DNA from: Synechococcus sp. KORDI-49
GTDB lineage: Bacteria > Cyanobacteriota > Cyanobacteriia > PCC-6307 > Cyanobiaceae
DNA length: 64,000 nt
Direction of reading: 5' to 3'
Assembly (NCBI RefSeq): GCF_000737575.1
Contig: NZ_CP006270.1
Location: forward strand, 2,111,163-2,175,162
Below are positions 35,701-50,700 of the stretch, one piece after another. The translations under genes were made by a program, and so were the position numbers. A model generated the notes under the pieces. That model saw nothing but the letters and a program-made list of their open reading frames with translations, was not told where the DNA came from and made no database searches. Positions within the stretch are counted from its first letter, which is position 1, and each line of letters begins with the position of its first letter.

Positions 35701-38700
35701 ACCCTGTTGAATTCACTTTCATTGGTGATTGTGACATACAGATGATTGTTGCTTGCTGAACCACCCACAGGAGTTTGCTCACTTGCTCCAGTGCTAAAGA
35801 TGTTTGCCTCAATATTGTCTGCATTGTTATCAGTAGTGTTGGTGTTATTTTCTTCGGACAATTCAGCACTAAGTTCTTCCAGTGTTTTACCATTGATCTT
35901 ATTGATGCCGGAAGCGGTGACCTCAATCACCCGGTTAGCCTCTGACATATTGATGCCAAAATCTCCAGGTCCAGCAACGAAGACATCTGAGGCATTATTG
36001 AAATTTACATCAATGGTCCGTTTGTTGGGCTTATTCAGGATGTCATCAATGCTTATTGCTGTAGGCCTAATTGACGGCAATGACAGAATAAGTTCATTGA
36101 GTTTACTGGTGTCAAGAACATCAGCTTCGCTTGCATTATCTACTCGAGTGATATTTGTAACACGGTAGTTGTCAGGGAGATTAGTTGTCGTTGGAATGAT
36201 CAGATTCCGATCCGTGTTAATTACAAATGGCTTTTGTTGCTCTTCAATATCAATGACTTCGTCATCGTTACTTGAATTGATGAAATGCTGGTCGAGTGCA
36301 AGAGGCTCGACTGTTGTAACTTCAAAGATCGCACTTACGCTGCTGGCAATGCCTCCATCCGGATCTTGTCTAAGTGTCAATGATTTGTTTTCAAGCAGAT
36401 CAGATTCGATGTTAAGGATTTGAAGGCTGTTGACAAAGCCAGCTGCTTGAGATCCGCTAAAAGTATATTTTAAGTAATTATTAGGCTGTGTTTCGGCACT
36501 GATTTTAAGATCGTCCTCATTGAATAGATCGTTGAACATCTCATTCCATCCCGGGAGATTCAAAGCAGATAGTGTTGCGCCATCTTCCAAGGAGAACCGA
36601 CGTCCACTGACACCGTCGATGAGATCTGCATCTTGAGGAAGATAAAGCTCCCAGGTATCGGTTTCTTCATTGCTACTGAAGTTTTCATGCTGAGTGGATG
36701 GAATGAGATCTCCTCCATCTCTAAACCTGAGCTCGAGTGGCTGAATCAACTGGATATCAGGAACAGACGTATCTTCAAAGGTTTGGGTCCATTGCAAGGA
36801 CATCGGGGCGCGACCAACGGCTTCACGCGTTGGCATAAAAGCCAATGCTGAGAGTTGCTCGGCGCTTAACTCAGCAACAAGTAGATCGTTGTCGCTCTCT
36901 GCGGTGTGGAAAGATGTATTGAGGACTTCTGCACTATTTTCATAACGTAGTACGAAAGCACCCACTTCTACTAACCAATCGGGAACATAAAGCTTAATTG
37001 TCGGACTAATGCTTGAAAGAGCAATATCATTTGATTGAACCGTGAGATTACGGTCTTTTAGGAATAGTGGAACCAGATGACTACCCAGGTGCTGAAGGCT
37101 GTCTCCCTCTGTGAAGCTGACGCTCTCCAGTTGCAAACGCTCTGGACGAATGTCCTCAGCAGGAGGCTCTGGAACCTGCAGGTCAAACGATGCTGAAGTG
37201 GCTTGATGGCCTCCAGCATCAATCACTTGTGCCTGCAAGGATAGTGTTCCAGACGTTAGTTTTTCATAATTCACACCAGTTTGAAGTAATTGATCTTTTG
37301 ACAGACGCATCTTTGTTTCCTCTTCCGATTCAAGAATGTCGGCTACAGAGAACCACTTCGACTTAGTCGTCGGTCTAGTCCATGTTGCACCTCCAATCAG
37401 TGTTCCTGTGAGGTCGGATAACGTTGTCCCATCTGCATCAACACGATTACCACTACCTTCGTCAAACTTATGGAATGCAACCAGGCCTGATTCATTTCCG
37501 TTCGATGGAGTTGTTTGCCTCTTGGCGATTTCCGCTTCAGATAGTGCTCTATTCCAAATCAGAGTGCTTTCCATCATTCCGTCAAAATATTGGTTGTTGC
37601 GATCAACACCAATTTTTATTTCGCTGGCTGTTGCTGTCTCAGTGGTGGATGTAGTTACATTTGGTATATCTGATGCTTTCTTGATGCCATCGACATAAAT
37701 GATCCTCTCGCCTGTAGAAGTATCGTATGTAACGGCAATATGATGCCAATTACCGTCGGAGAGATTGAGATCGTCGCCATATGCCGGCAACTCTTGACCA
37801 TTAAGTGTATGTCTAATGCCGTTGTTGCTATTCATCTGTAGTGAGTTATCCTCACCATCGATTCCTAGTGTTCTCCAGCTGAGAATTCCTCGAGTTTCGG
37901 TTAGGTCTGGCCGTATCCACGCTTCAACGGTGAACGATGATGCACCTGTAGGGATATCGCTATTGTCTTCAATGGTTATGTGATCATCTTCGCCATCAAA
38001 TTCAATGGCACTTTCAGTATGCACCCAGCGCCAATTGTGATGGTCTTCAATTGTCAGATCACTTTCAATATCTTCGCCTGATTGCATTGAGATCGACACT
38101 GTGAAAGTATCGAAATCGCCCTCTATTTTGGCTTCTTTAATCTCGGGTGCGATAGGTGTGGTGTTGCTATGGAGTGCATAATTCGGAATCAGATTCCCAT
38201 AGACTTCTTGCTCATTCTTATCTCCCCACTCGGCTAGTAGATCGGCTCTACTGTCGCCAAGATCAGTGATCGAGAGCGAGTACTTTAAGGTCTGATCACC
38301 AGTGACTGATAACAGCGGCAGAGATGTTTGAAGGCGCCCCAGTTCATCGTTTAATTCGTGATAAGGATCATCTGGATTATTGAATTCAAAGCGCATAGCT
38401 CCGCTTCTAAGGTCTTCAAGGGTGAAGCTAAGATTCGAATATTGATCTTCGCTTTCGCCGGTGGTTGCATCAAGTTTCAGCTCGCCAATTCGCTCTCGAA
38501 TGTTTCTGCCATTCAATCTAAGTGTAATCTTTTCTGGTAGCTCAGGTATCTGATTGGTGTCAAGTTTATATTTCTTTCTTAGGCTGAGTTCACTATCGAG
38601 GCTTACGTCATCTCCAGTCGCAAAACCAATTACTTCCTCTACTACATCATTGCCATCGATTTGGCTGAGAGTCCAATAAGCGCTACCATCTTCGCTTACG

Positions 38701-41700
38701 AATGTCCTGTCGATCGTTCTGAGCGAAACGTTGGTCGCAGATGTGTCTGTTGATGTGGTTGGTAAAATGGCCAAGAAATCATTCTGGATAATCTCTTCAT
38801 TAGCCTCTACAACGTCACCAACGTCAACAATGAGTTCTGAGCCTGATGGGATTGTCAACGTCAGCTCAGGCTGATTTTGATCAACTGGTTGCAGTGTGAC
38901 CTTTTTTGTGCCTAAAGCATCGTCTTGAATATTGGTAATTTTTCCTGCCGTTGGTGTTGTCTGACTGCCGTCGCTCCAACGCCCCATGCTTTGTCCAACA
39001 AACGGTTGTGCATTGCCTTCATCAGAGAGCTGCTGCACAAACAACCTTTGGCTGTTGCTGTCGTATCTGATCTCATCAGCGACGCCGTCATTATCAAGAT
39101 CAATATTGACGGAATGATTATCGACATTCAAACTTGTCAGCAAGTCTCCAGTTATAACAGTATTTCCAACACTCTTTAGGATCGTAAGGTGGGCTGGAAT
39201 GGTCTGAGTGATCGTACTATTGCTGTCACTCGCTTCGGTGATGAAGATCATTCTAGATCCATCTCTTGTATCGTGAATATCTGTAATTGTTCCAGTGGCT
39301 TGGGCTTTTATATGTTCTGCTTCTGATCTTGCGTATACCAAGTCACTTACCTTGGCTTCGATTGAAGCTTCGCCACTTGGTGTTAAAGTCGCGAATCCTT
39401 TCTGAATCCCACAATTTTTGTAAGTGAGTTTGATGAGATCTCCCGAAGTGTTCAGGGAAATATTGAATTCAAGTGATCCTGCTTCTGCCGATAGTTTTTC
39501 AACCAGATTAGAAAGAAGACCTTCTTCCGTCAGTCCGTTTGTTCCTATGGCATCCGTCACAACAGTGATGGTTAGTGATCCATCGCTCAGACTATATGTT
39601 TCCTCAGGTTGAGGTGTTACACAGATATAGAGTGTTTCGTGAATGACTGTTTCTGAGACAATGGCGTCAATTGAAGATTCTCCAATCGGTGTCAGCGTTG
39701 CGATGCCCTTCTCAATCTCATTTGTTTTGTAGGTGAGTTCTATGAGTTCACCCGACGAATTAAGGGAAATATCAAATGCAAGTGATCCTGCTGCTGCTGA
39801 TAGCTTTTCAACGAGATGAGGAAGAAGGTTTTCTTTTGTCAGCCCGTTTGTTCCGATGGCATCGGTCTCAATAGTGATGGTTTGTGATCCATCAGTCAAA
39901 CTGTATTCCTTTTCAGATTGTGGTGTTATACAAAGATAGAGTGTTTCGTGAAGTTCTGGATTTTGAATTTGCGCCCCTTGATACTGCGGTACCAATGGTT
40001 GAACTGTAAAGGCTTCTCCTTCACCCCAGCTCGAACCACGCATACCGGTATCAATTGCTTGGATCGACCAGTAGTAGCGTTCACCTGCGATAGCGGAATT
40101 CAGTAATCCCGCATTATGGAATCCCTGATTACCTGGGCTTGCAATTCTGCGTTTCCCTGATTCTGGATCCGCTAGTGGTGACTGAACATCAAATAGACCT
40201 GGCTCAGTACCTACCGCCAAGTTGTAGGTATATGGAGCATCATCATTGGTCAGATGACTGAAGTCCCAGTTGAACTGAATTGCATTATGTTCGGAGTTCC
40301 AACCAACATCTTTTGCCTTTGGAACATCAGGTTGGCGATTAACCATACCCTCAAACTTTGGTCCGTCATCATCAGGATTCTGAATACGCTCACTTGTCGT
40401 ATTCCGGAATATTTGGAGATAGGGTAGCTCTTCAGATCCTTGTGCCCCTGTGATAGCTAAATCGAGGTCTCCGTCGTTGTCGTAGTCGGCCCAACTTGTA
40501 TTGCCTCGCTTGAGACCAGGAAGAGATATTGCAATGTCTGAGAAGTTATCACCACCACCAATAAGTGGATTATTGAGCAACCGCGTGGTCAGCATTCCTG
40601 TTTCGCGAGATACACCACTCAAGAGCAGGTCTTGATCCCCATCATTATCAACATCAGCCCATGTGGCAGACCCCTCATTTAGGAGTGGGATATTCACACG
40701 ACCGCTCTTAATGTGAACATCTGCATAGGCCGGGATTTGTGCTGATCCGACGAGCGACTCTTTAATCTTGATATCATTAATATCGACATTTTTATCTAAC
40801 TCTAGTTCGGGCATGATGCGTAAGATAGCATTGGCATCTGATAACTCTCTTGTCCATGGGAAGCTCAGAATATCTCGATCCGTGATTTCAAACGGTTCAT
40901 CTTCTTTCGACAAATCTCCGTGTCGCATCTTATCCAACTCAACATCCTGCAATCGATTCAGAATACGCGTTTCATTCTCGTCAATAATCATCATCCGTAA
41001 CCCTAGTGGCGACTCTTTCGTTCCCAAGCGTGCATGGATGTCAACTTGATATGTCTCACCAATCTGAGGCTCGCCACCTAGTAATTCTCGTAGATCAAAG
41101 TCTCGTTTCACAGCAGAGAGATAATCCACGTTCGGGTTGCTTGGGACGACAGGAGATAGAGTGTCGAAGGCATTTAACGTAACTACTTCTACATAGCTAT
41201 CAAGGATTGGTTCCTTGTTCAGGAGATCAAATCCAATTTGATGGATAGGAACAACTAATTGCTCAGGTAGCGTGCTTGTGCTACCTAGCTCTTCAAATAC
41301 TGGATCCAGAGAGATTCCACCACCTTCTGGCCCTGATGTGTACAAATCAGAGACATTGCCGCCAAGATTGACATCCCCAAACGCTGCGATCAATCCGTCT
41401 GTAAATAGGGACCCTTCTGTTGTGTTGAGCGTAAATTCTAAATCGTCAATTGTTGATTCCGCGCTTTCTCCCACTGTGAAGACTTCTACAGGTGTTGCCA
41501 AAGGTGTTATGTTTAATGTTACCGAAGGTTCTATTTCATGAATTGTGTCGCTTAATTCAATGTAGCCACGGATATCAAGTAAATTCTCCTCATTGAGTAG
41601 TTCTAATTCGAGGTTCGTGACCGGGGTCACCAAGTTATCGATACCCCAAGATTCGTCCTCAAGTTTTTGATTGAGTGTAGAGCTGAAGCCTAAATCAATG

Positions 41701-44700
41701 GTTGCCAGTTCAGGTGGTGTGGTAATAGTTACGCGGTACTTCTGATCATCCCAGCCACTGAATACAGTGTTTGCGCGCTTGCCGTTTGGCTCAATCGTGT
41801 AATGATAAGTTAATCCATCAATAGTTGTGCTGTCGTGGACGACGGGTTCTGTTCTCCCAAAGTAAAATTCTTTTTCGAAAATGATGTCCTCACCTGAATA
41901 AACTTGGAAGAGTTCTCCATCCCAGGAATCGATTCTCAGAAAGTCGAATTCGATGGTTTGTGCTCTGCCGCCTTCAACTGTGATTGCTTTTTGATCGCTT
42001 CCTGTTGTGTTACTTGGCGTTAGATGAGAGCCGATATTCAAAGGTATATGGATACGGGGTTTCTCATTAACAAAGCGACCAAGAAATGCCCCCCATTCGC
42101 TGCTGCTTTCAGTTTCAATTTTCGCATTCTCAATGTCGGTGGGCAGAGAATTGAAGCGTCTTGAGTAGATGGAATCTCCACCACCTACAGGTGGTTTCGT
42201 GTATGAAAGATTGTCGATACCCCAGGATTCATCAGTTATCGATTGGTTCAGTGTTGAACTAAATCCTAATTTGAGCGTCTCCATCTCTGGTGGAGTGGTG
42301 ATTGAGACTCGGTACTTCTGATCAACCCATCCACTAAATACAGTATTTGCCATACTGCCATATGGCTCAATTGTGTATGTGTATTTTGAGCCATCATCAA
42401 TGATGGTGGTTCCTGTCGTGGCATCTTTTGTCGTATTATACTGGAACTGTTCTGAAATAATTTTATCATCTCCAGCCCAAACATTGAATTTTTCATTATC
42501 CCAAGAATCTATACGAAGGAACTCAAATTCAATTGTTTGTGCTTTTCCTCCCAGTGGTATTTCCACGCGTGTGGTGGGATTCTTATCGCCCTCTGCACCT
42601 TCATTTCCATAACGTCCAAGGAAAGCGCCCCATGCATTACTACTCTCTGATTCAACTTTGGCATTTTCGAAGTCTGCGGGTTGTGCATTGAAGCCCCTTT
42701 GATACTCATTTTCCAGGACGTAGTTCAGCGTCTTCTCAATCAAGAGTGTTTCCGATACGGATGAGTCGTATATGCTTGCAGTGTCAAAGATTGCTTGTGT
42801 GGTGATATCTGAAGCGTCCGGGTTATCGAGTGCTACAGGGATGATCAGTGGTGCTGGATCATTCGTCTGATTGGCGTAGTAGGCGTCAACAGAGACATCT
42901 TGATCGGGGACATATGTCCAGGTGAATGTGTTTGAGACCTGATTTCCTTTTTCTGATTCACCCAGGAAACTCATTGATGGGACTAAGACACGTGTTTCTG
43001 GCCAGTCTTGCGTAAATGTGATCTCCACATTTTCTGTTGTCTTTTTATCCTTGTCGTCTGTTACCTCAACCGTGAATATATCGCCGCCGTAGAAATCGGG
43101 TTTCGTTGGTGTGTAGGTCCAGCTTACTGATGCTGCCTGAGGGTTATCGCTATCACGCTGAATATCGCCTAGCTCAACAACGCCATGGCTTGGCTGACCA
43201 TTGTCGACGATCGTTATTGTTTTTGTAGCACCGCTATTACCGGTTAGACCATCTGTGTCGGTTATTTCTAAGGTCGTTCTGAGTTGCCCTGGTTGAGACT
43301 CACTACCTTGTGATGTCGTGCCACGTAGGCCAGATGTGATGATCGTAGGATCATTCCCTTCTGCAACGGTAAAATTGTATACATAGTCCGATGTTCCCCC
43401 TTTAGCATCTGTTGCTCTCACCGTGAATACATCTTCACCATGAAAATCGGTGTTTGGTTCATATTGCCAGATACCAGTTTCTTGATTGAGCATCTCCACC
43501 GTTCCGTTTTCAGCTTGAACCTCGATGTTGTACTTCAGCTCACCATCTACATCTGTCGCATAGACTATTCCTGTTATTATTGTATCTTCTGAGGCAGGTG
43601 TGAGTTCAGTAATTGCCCACCCTGTTGCGTCATCATCCACGGCATTAATTGATATCTGTATATCTTTAATGGTTACTTCTCCTAATTGGTCTAGGACAGC
43701 GATTGTGAATTTATCCTCACCATTAAAATTATCGTCTGGCGTGTATGTGTAGTTTGTTGTGCCGGAGTTAACGGTGATAGATGTGTCAATACTTGTTATT
43801 GATCCATAGCGTGGCTTGTTGATGACGTCCACCTGTTCAAGTCCGTCTACATCATTTACAGACAGTTCTCCTTCGAATGCTTTGTCCTCATCAACAGTTG
43901 CAGCGATATTTCCGGAAATTGTTGCTGCATCATTGACTGGTTTGACGTTGATGTTAATAGCGTGTGTTGTTATGTTTCCTTCCTTATCATTGATCTGCAA
44001 CGTAAAGTAGTCGTCACCTGCGAAGTTCTCGTCGGGTGTATAGGTCCAAGAATTGTCAGATCTGTTGACACTGGCAGTGCCATATCCAGCTGCTTTTTTA
44101 ATTAAATATGTATTCTCATCGTCGCCAATTCCTTCGCTATCGTTAAGGCTGATTTCATTTTTGCTTGCTCCCGAATCTTCATTGATTTCTAGGGATGTTG
44201 TACTTGTTATCTCTGTGGGATCATCGGCGCTTGCCTGTGCATCGGGATAACGAATCAAATTAACAACTTGGCTTGTCAATCCACCTTGATCATCAGTTAC
44301 CTCGATGGTAAAGCTTAGATTGCCTTCGATATTATCTGATGAAGTATCAGGTTTGTACTCCCATTCAACGCTTGCGGTGTTCGGGTTATCAATTGTTCCT
44401 TTGACTGGATTTTTCAGGGTTAAATTAGTGAGGACTGGTTCCACCTGGTTAATGGTTAGATTTGTCAGCCCATCTGCATCTTGAATCTCGATATTTCCAG
44501 TCAGATTACTATCTTCTTTACCATAAATCGTTACGTCATCGTCTTGCAATGTTGCTTCCTTATCGATATGGTAGAAGTTTAAATTAATGACTTGGTCTGT
44601 TTCGTTCCCTTGGCTGTCTGTAATCGTAACTGTGAAATCATCACTGTCTGTTGGTTCGGTGGGAGTATATGACCATATATTGCCATTGACTCCAATTTCT

Positions 44701-47700
44701 CCCTTTTCTGATGTGTAGCTAGTCGAGTTAAAACCTAAACTTGGATTGTAAGTACTATCTGTGTCATCAGCATCTGTTCCTTCATAGATCCCTTGAATCA
44801 TTTTATATCCGGTATCATTTGTGTTTCGTTCTCCCTTTTCTGCTGATGCATAAATCCCTGAGCTTACATATGGCTCATCATCGATGCTGGTAATGTTGAC
44901 AGTGATGACCTGATCCTGAGTAAAGCCAGCATCATCAGTGACGACCACAGTGAATTGATCATCACCGTACATATTGTCCTGTGGTGTATAGTTCCACTCA
45001 GCGATTAGGTTGCCACTGACGTCCTTGCCCTTCAAAGCGATAGTGGCTTCCCCTTTTTGTGGCCTGTTTGATTCGGCTGATGAGATCGCAACAATCGAAC
45101 CATTTGTCAGCCCGTCAATATCGCTGAGAGTGATAACTCCTTTTATCTGATTGTCTTCATTTACCGTCGATGTGATTTCTCCCGAAATTTGTGTAACATC
45201 ATTTTGTGCGATGATTTTCACGCTTATTGTTTCGTAGGCAATTCCGCCATTGTCATCGGTGATCGAGATTTCAAAGGAATCTTCGCCACTGAAGTTTTCA
45301 TTTGGCTCATAAGTCCACTTTAACGAGGCTGGATTGTTCGGAATCTGTTGTACAATCTCAGCCCTCCCATTGCTTGGCTGACTGTAGATTTGGAAGATTG
45401 TGTAGTCTGTGCCTTCACTATCTTTTCCGGTCAATCCGTCTGGATCGTTCACCACCAGTGTGCCGTTGATGGGATCAACTGCATCCTCATTACCTGAGCC
45501 TGTGTTGCCCGAGTCAACAACTGGTAGGAAGCTACTTGTTGTTGCGGAACCTTGGTCGGGTCTTAACGTTGTCTGATAAGTGGCTGCGTTGACAGTGCGT
45601 AAACCACCGGAGAATTCTCCATTTTCGACCGTAATATCGTTGATTGTAAAATCGCTTGTTGACTCAGAAAGTGTGAATGTGAGGTTGATAAAGGGATCAG
45701 AGCTAGTTTGCCCAGAATCGACTTGCTCAGAGCTGATATTGACTGTCGGTTGAGTGACATTATTTTCGACTTCTATCGTTATATCTTCCAGCCGGTTCCT
45801 TTGGTAAGATTCATCTGTTATCGGGGTGTAAAGGCTACTTTCTGTATATTTGAGTTTGTATTCTTCTTCGGCTTGGATACTCTTATCAAGTTTTAATGCG
45901 ACAACATGTGGATACCCTGGTTTCGGGAAAGTAACTGATTCGATGTTGATCGTTGATGGTCCGTCTAGAATTTGGAATGATTTTGGGTTCGTTATATCAG
46001 ATCCAGTATCATAATTCGGATCTTGATACAGTCGTTCGTTGAACACTACCAGTATGTTGTTTCCAAGTGCATCTGTATAGACTCTTTCAATCGTTGGCTT
46101 TATTTTGTCGTCATCAAAATCGGTTGTTGGAATATATATTTCGTATGGGTTCCAATCCCTGTAGACTGAATTTTGTGCGCGGCTTATATCCGTAGATCCT
46201 GATGCTGCGTTGGAGTTGCTGTTGGTTTCATTTAGTTTCTCGCTCTCTTCTTCACTTTGTTGGCGAGAGGTTACTGCTGTACTGGTGAGTGAATCGTTTT
46301 CGATGGCCAATGCTAAGTCTTTGTATGGCTGCCAGAGAATCAATTCACTTTCAACCTTTGTAGCCACAATAGTTTGACTATCATACGTTAATGTTGCATC
46401 ACTGACAGATGGTGCATCTTGCTTATAGATCAGTCGTATTGCATCGTTGGCAGCATTTGCTTCGATTACAAACGGTAATGATGGATATTTTCCGTCACTC
46501 TGTATTGAACTGATGAGTTCATTGAGTATTACATCGTCAGATGCTGAATCGTTTTGCGATGTTGATTTGGTGATTGTTATCCCTTTACTTTCTAACGTGT
46601 ACTCTTTGTCTGATCCCAACCGGATGCTCAGTTCATGAACTCCATTCGGATGCTCTACCGGTACTAACCCACCATTATCTTCGTTTTCGTTTTTAATGGA
46701 CAGGAAGAAATCTGTTGTCTCGCTTTCGTCAAAGTTAAGTGGGAGTGTTATGGCATTGATATCCAGGCCTTTGGCATTTAACCCACGTATTGTTGTTGTA
46801 CCATAATCAATTAAGCCCTGCCCTTTATCCGCGGCATCTCTGACATCTTGTTCGATGTTCGAAGTTTTGAGCGGTATGTTGATAAGGTCTATTTCTTGAA
46901 CGATGGTTGCAGTCGTTACTCCATCGATGACTTGGTCCACCTTGGACAAATGTGCCGTCGCCAAAAGTTCTTCACCCTTGTAGAATTCAAGTGAATAACT
47001 TTGATCATTGGAGTTAATTGTGTCAAATGGTGTGTTGTGATCGCCACCAACTAACGTGATGGCATTTTTGATGCTCATAATATTTGTTTCCTTCGCTGTT
47101 GTTGTAGCATCTGTCGGAATACCTTTGATTGACAGGTTTTTGGTTGTTTCTTCATCCAGGTTGTAAAAACCTGTTTGCAGTTTGCTTAGGTACTGATTCA
47201 TCGCATATGTATAGTCTTTCTCTTCTCCTTCCGGATCCGCTACACTCGCATCCGCTCTCCAGAAGTGCGGCAACCATGCACTTTGCCCTTGATGTGGGCC
47301 TTCGAAATCGATACTCTCTCTGAGAAGCAATTCGAGCACTTCCCTTAAGTCTTCGCTTAGGTCTTGATCTGTATTCAGGTCTCCAGCCTTTAGATTGCTG
47401 ATCAGTTGTTGGTCACCCGTTCCACTGTTTCTTCCAAGAATATCATTGGCTGTGTAGTGCTGTTGCAGTTCAACTGCGTTGTTATTGGCTTCTATGGTTC
47501 CAGCTAGACTGTCATCAAATTCAAGGAAGTAGAAATAGTCTTGATCGTATCTAAACGTTAATGGGTTGTCGTTATAGTTTCCTCCGCCCATGAACTCCCA
47601 TTCACTTTCCAGCTTTGCAAGGCTCTCATCCATGGCTGAGCTAGACCCTGTATCCAGGTAGGATGACTGGATGAACACATCACTTGTTTCGTTCGGATTG

Positions 47701-50700
47701 ACGTACCAATATTTGGCCAGTTCTGCACGTTCTGCCTGAGTTAACTCATTGTTTTCAACAACAGCGTTCGTGTCTTTATCAGCAATTAAACTACGATCTA
47801 TCCTGTAAAAACTGTATGAAAGATCAAGGTCTGAGCTTGATGGAGCGATTTCAATCAGACCATTAACCGTTAAATAGTTTGCATCTGGATCTCCGTCCAT
47901 CATCTCGTTTAACTGTGCAAGATGTGGATCAAGGCTGACGAGATCTCTGTTGAGATCAAATAGATTGCTGTATGAATCCCAGAAGATCAGTTGCTGCTCA
48001 CTGCTGATCGTGCTGTAATCAGATCCACTCCAAGCTCGATGCGCGGCTATATCCATGCCTTCGGCAAGCCGTAATGGCCTCTCAGGGAATGGATTGCTCG
48101 GATCGATCCCTAGTCCGCGATCCGCGAATGACGCGTCTCCGTCGGAGCTTTCATAATGTCCGAATTGTAGTTTTGTTCCATTCATTCCATGCGGTAACTC
48201 CTCCCTAAATACGGCTGAGCCTGAGGGGATAAATAACATCTGACTGTCAATCATATTTGTGATCGCAACATCGAGTCGACCATCAAGATCAATATCGCCC
48301 CAAGCCGCTTGTAAGACATGGCTTGATGGGTCATCTTCTAACGTACTCCATGTCGTGTTGATTTCAGATTCCCAATTTTCTGGTGTGGCTTCATAGAAAT
48401 CGATCCCACTTCTGTTCAGTAAAAGTTCAACAGTTTCTTCTCTCTGGAATTCTTCATTGGTACGAATTCCAGCTACGATCAGATCTAGGTAGCCATCATT
48501 GTTCCAATCACCCCATTCTGCTGAATGGACTCTTTCAAAAGCCGGTAGATCAAATGAGCTTGTAAATTGATGGTCGCCATTGTCGTCGACTTCGTTGATC
48601 AATATTTGTGATTCTCCATTACCCATTTCGTCGAAGCTGTAGACCAATAAATCCAGATCACCATCGTTATCGATGTCCCCCCACTTTGTGCTGCCCTCCC
48701 AGTTTCGAGTTATTCCTGTATATAAATCTCGATCCAGTACTGGTACCAGAAGATCATTCGCTCCCAGGATATCCATCGCTGTGATGGTGGTTCCTGTGCG
48801 CAGATTGGCAACGTCAATGATTTCAAATGGTTGATTGGCTTGTGCCCATTCGAGACTTACGGAGTGATCACCAGCATTTTGTTCATAGGTGGCCTGAATT
48901 GGAGAATCTCCCGCTGCGGTCAGCGTTGTTTCTTGCTCGTGAGGTGCATCGTTTTTGTAGCTCAGTTCAATTCGTCCCTTGGTGGTATTGCTTTGAATTG
49001 TGAAAGGGAGTGATATATACCCATCCGCTTGTTTCAGTGCGTTAACCAACTCGTTTAAATTTGTCTGATCTGATGTTGTCGCTGCAATGCTACTTATACC
49101 GTCTGTGAGTACATATTCTGTTAATGCTTTTGCTGTAACCGGGAGATAATGGATTTTGTTGTCGGCTGAATCCATCCACCTCAGTTCTATGTCTACTGCA
49201 CGTTCAGCCTTCAGCTCTAAAAGTTCATCTTCGCTGGTTATCTTTTCATTGTCGACAAACAACTCCCATGAATCATCTCTCCCGCTGTCTGTCGTTACTC
49301 TGAATCGATAATCTCCTTGTTCATCAGGCACAATTTCGCCAGTCCAGCGTGCGGATAGACCAGATGTTGCTTCGCTAAGGCTGCCATCTGGTAGATAGTA
49401 ACCCCAATCAAAGTCAACATTTGAATCCACTCTATTGAGGTATTTTACTTCAAATTTATCACCATAGTAGTAAGTTGCATTTAGTCCATATTGCCTGATT
49501 GCACTGATGGAGCCTTGACCTGTTCCATCCTCATAGAAATAGTCTTCAATCGTTAGATCGTCTGTTGTATTTAGAATTCCGTCTGCGTTGATATCAATGA
49601 TCAGATCATTATTGCCGGACCTTCCGCTCCCATTCCCACGTGCCATCCCGATCGCGCCATCTTGCGGTCCGTCGAGGCTCAGTGTGGATGGGAGTTGCAG
49701 GCGGAGTTCATCCTCTGAACCAGTTAGGCCTCCACTGTCACGTATGACAGTTCCTCCTTGCCCGTGGACCAGCCAGCCCACACTTTCATCGGCTGCTGCC
49801 CGCTTGTAGAGAACTTGGTCAGGAATAAATCCAAGCTCTACATATTTATCCCACTGAACCTCTCCTTGCCAGCGTGTTGGATCAGCCCATAGACGGAATT
49901 TCTCCCAGCTGATCAACTCGCCCTCTCGTTCAATTGGTTGAAGGCTGTCTGGATCTCCTCCCATGGCCTGGAAGGCTTCTTTCAGAGTGAGTGTCGGTGT
50001 TAGCAAGCTATAAAGATCATCCCCTGTTCCACCTTCGAGAAGGTCTGCTCCTCCACCGCCTTCTAGGACGTCTGACCCTTCGTCACCATACAATCTGTCT
50101 GCACCAGTACCGCCGTGCAGGGTGTCTTTTCCGCGTCCTCCAATCATTATGTCGTTCCCACTTAATCCCCTTACAATGTTATTTTGGTTGTCTCCAATCA
50201 AGGTATCTCCATATTTGCTGCCAGTAATATTCTCAACTTGGCTGATGACAGTATTAACGCTTTCCAGTACTGATTGACTGCTCAGATTATCTGGTTCGAG
50301 TATTGCAATTGCTTTGGCAAATCCATTCAACCAAACGATCAGATCACCCTGGTGACCTGCTTTGATCCCTGTCTCTATGAGATCGTCAATAACATTCTGA
50401 TCGAACAGCGTTTGTGTTAGTGCCGCTCTGACGTCATCAGTGATTGGGGTTGCAACCGGATCCGTTGATTCTGTTGCCTCTGCCGCTTTGACGGCACTAT
50501 CCTCAGCCGCCACGCCTGCCATCAACGTGGTTAACTGATCAGTTCCAGTCAGCAACAACCGTGCTGCATCGCGAGCAAGACTTGCATCGGCCACGCTTGT
50601 GCCAGGAAGGATCACTACGGTTGTTGCCAGTTTGTCTTCTGCCTGACTTCCATCAATGGCCCCAAATGATTTGACATCCGTGATATTTACTTTAAGTTTT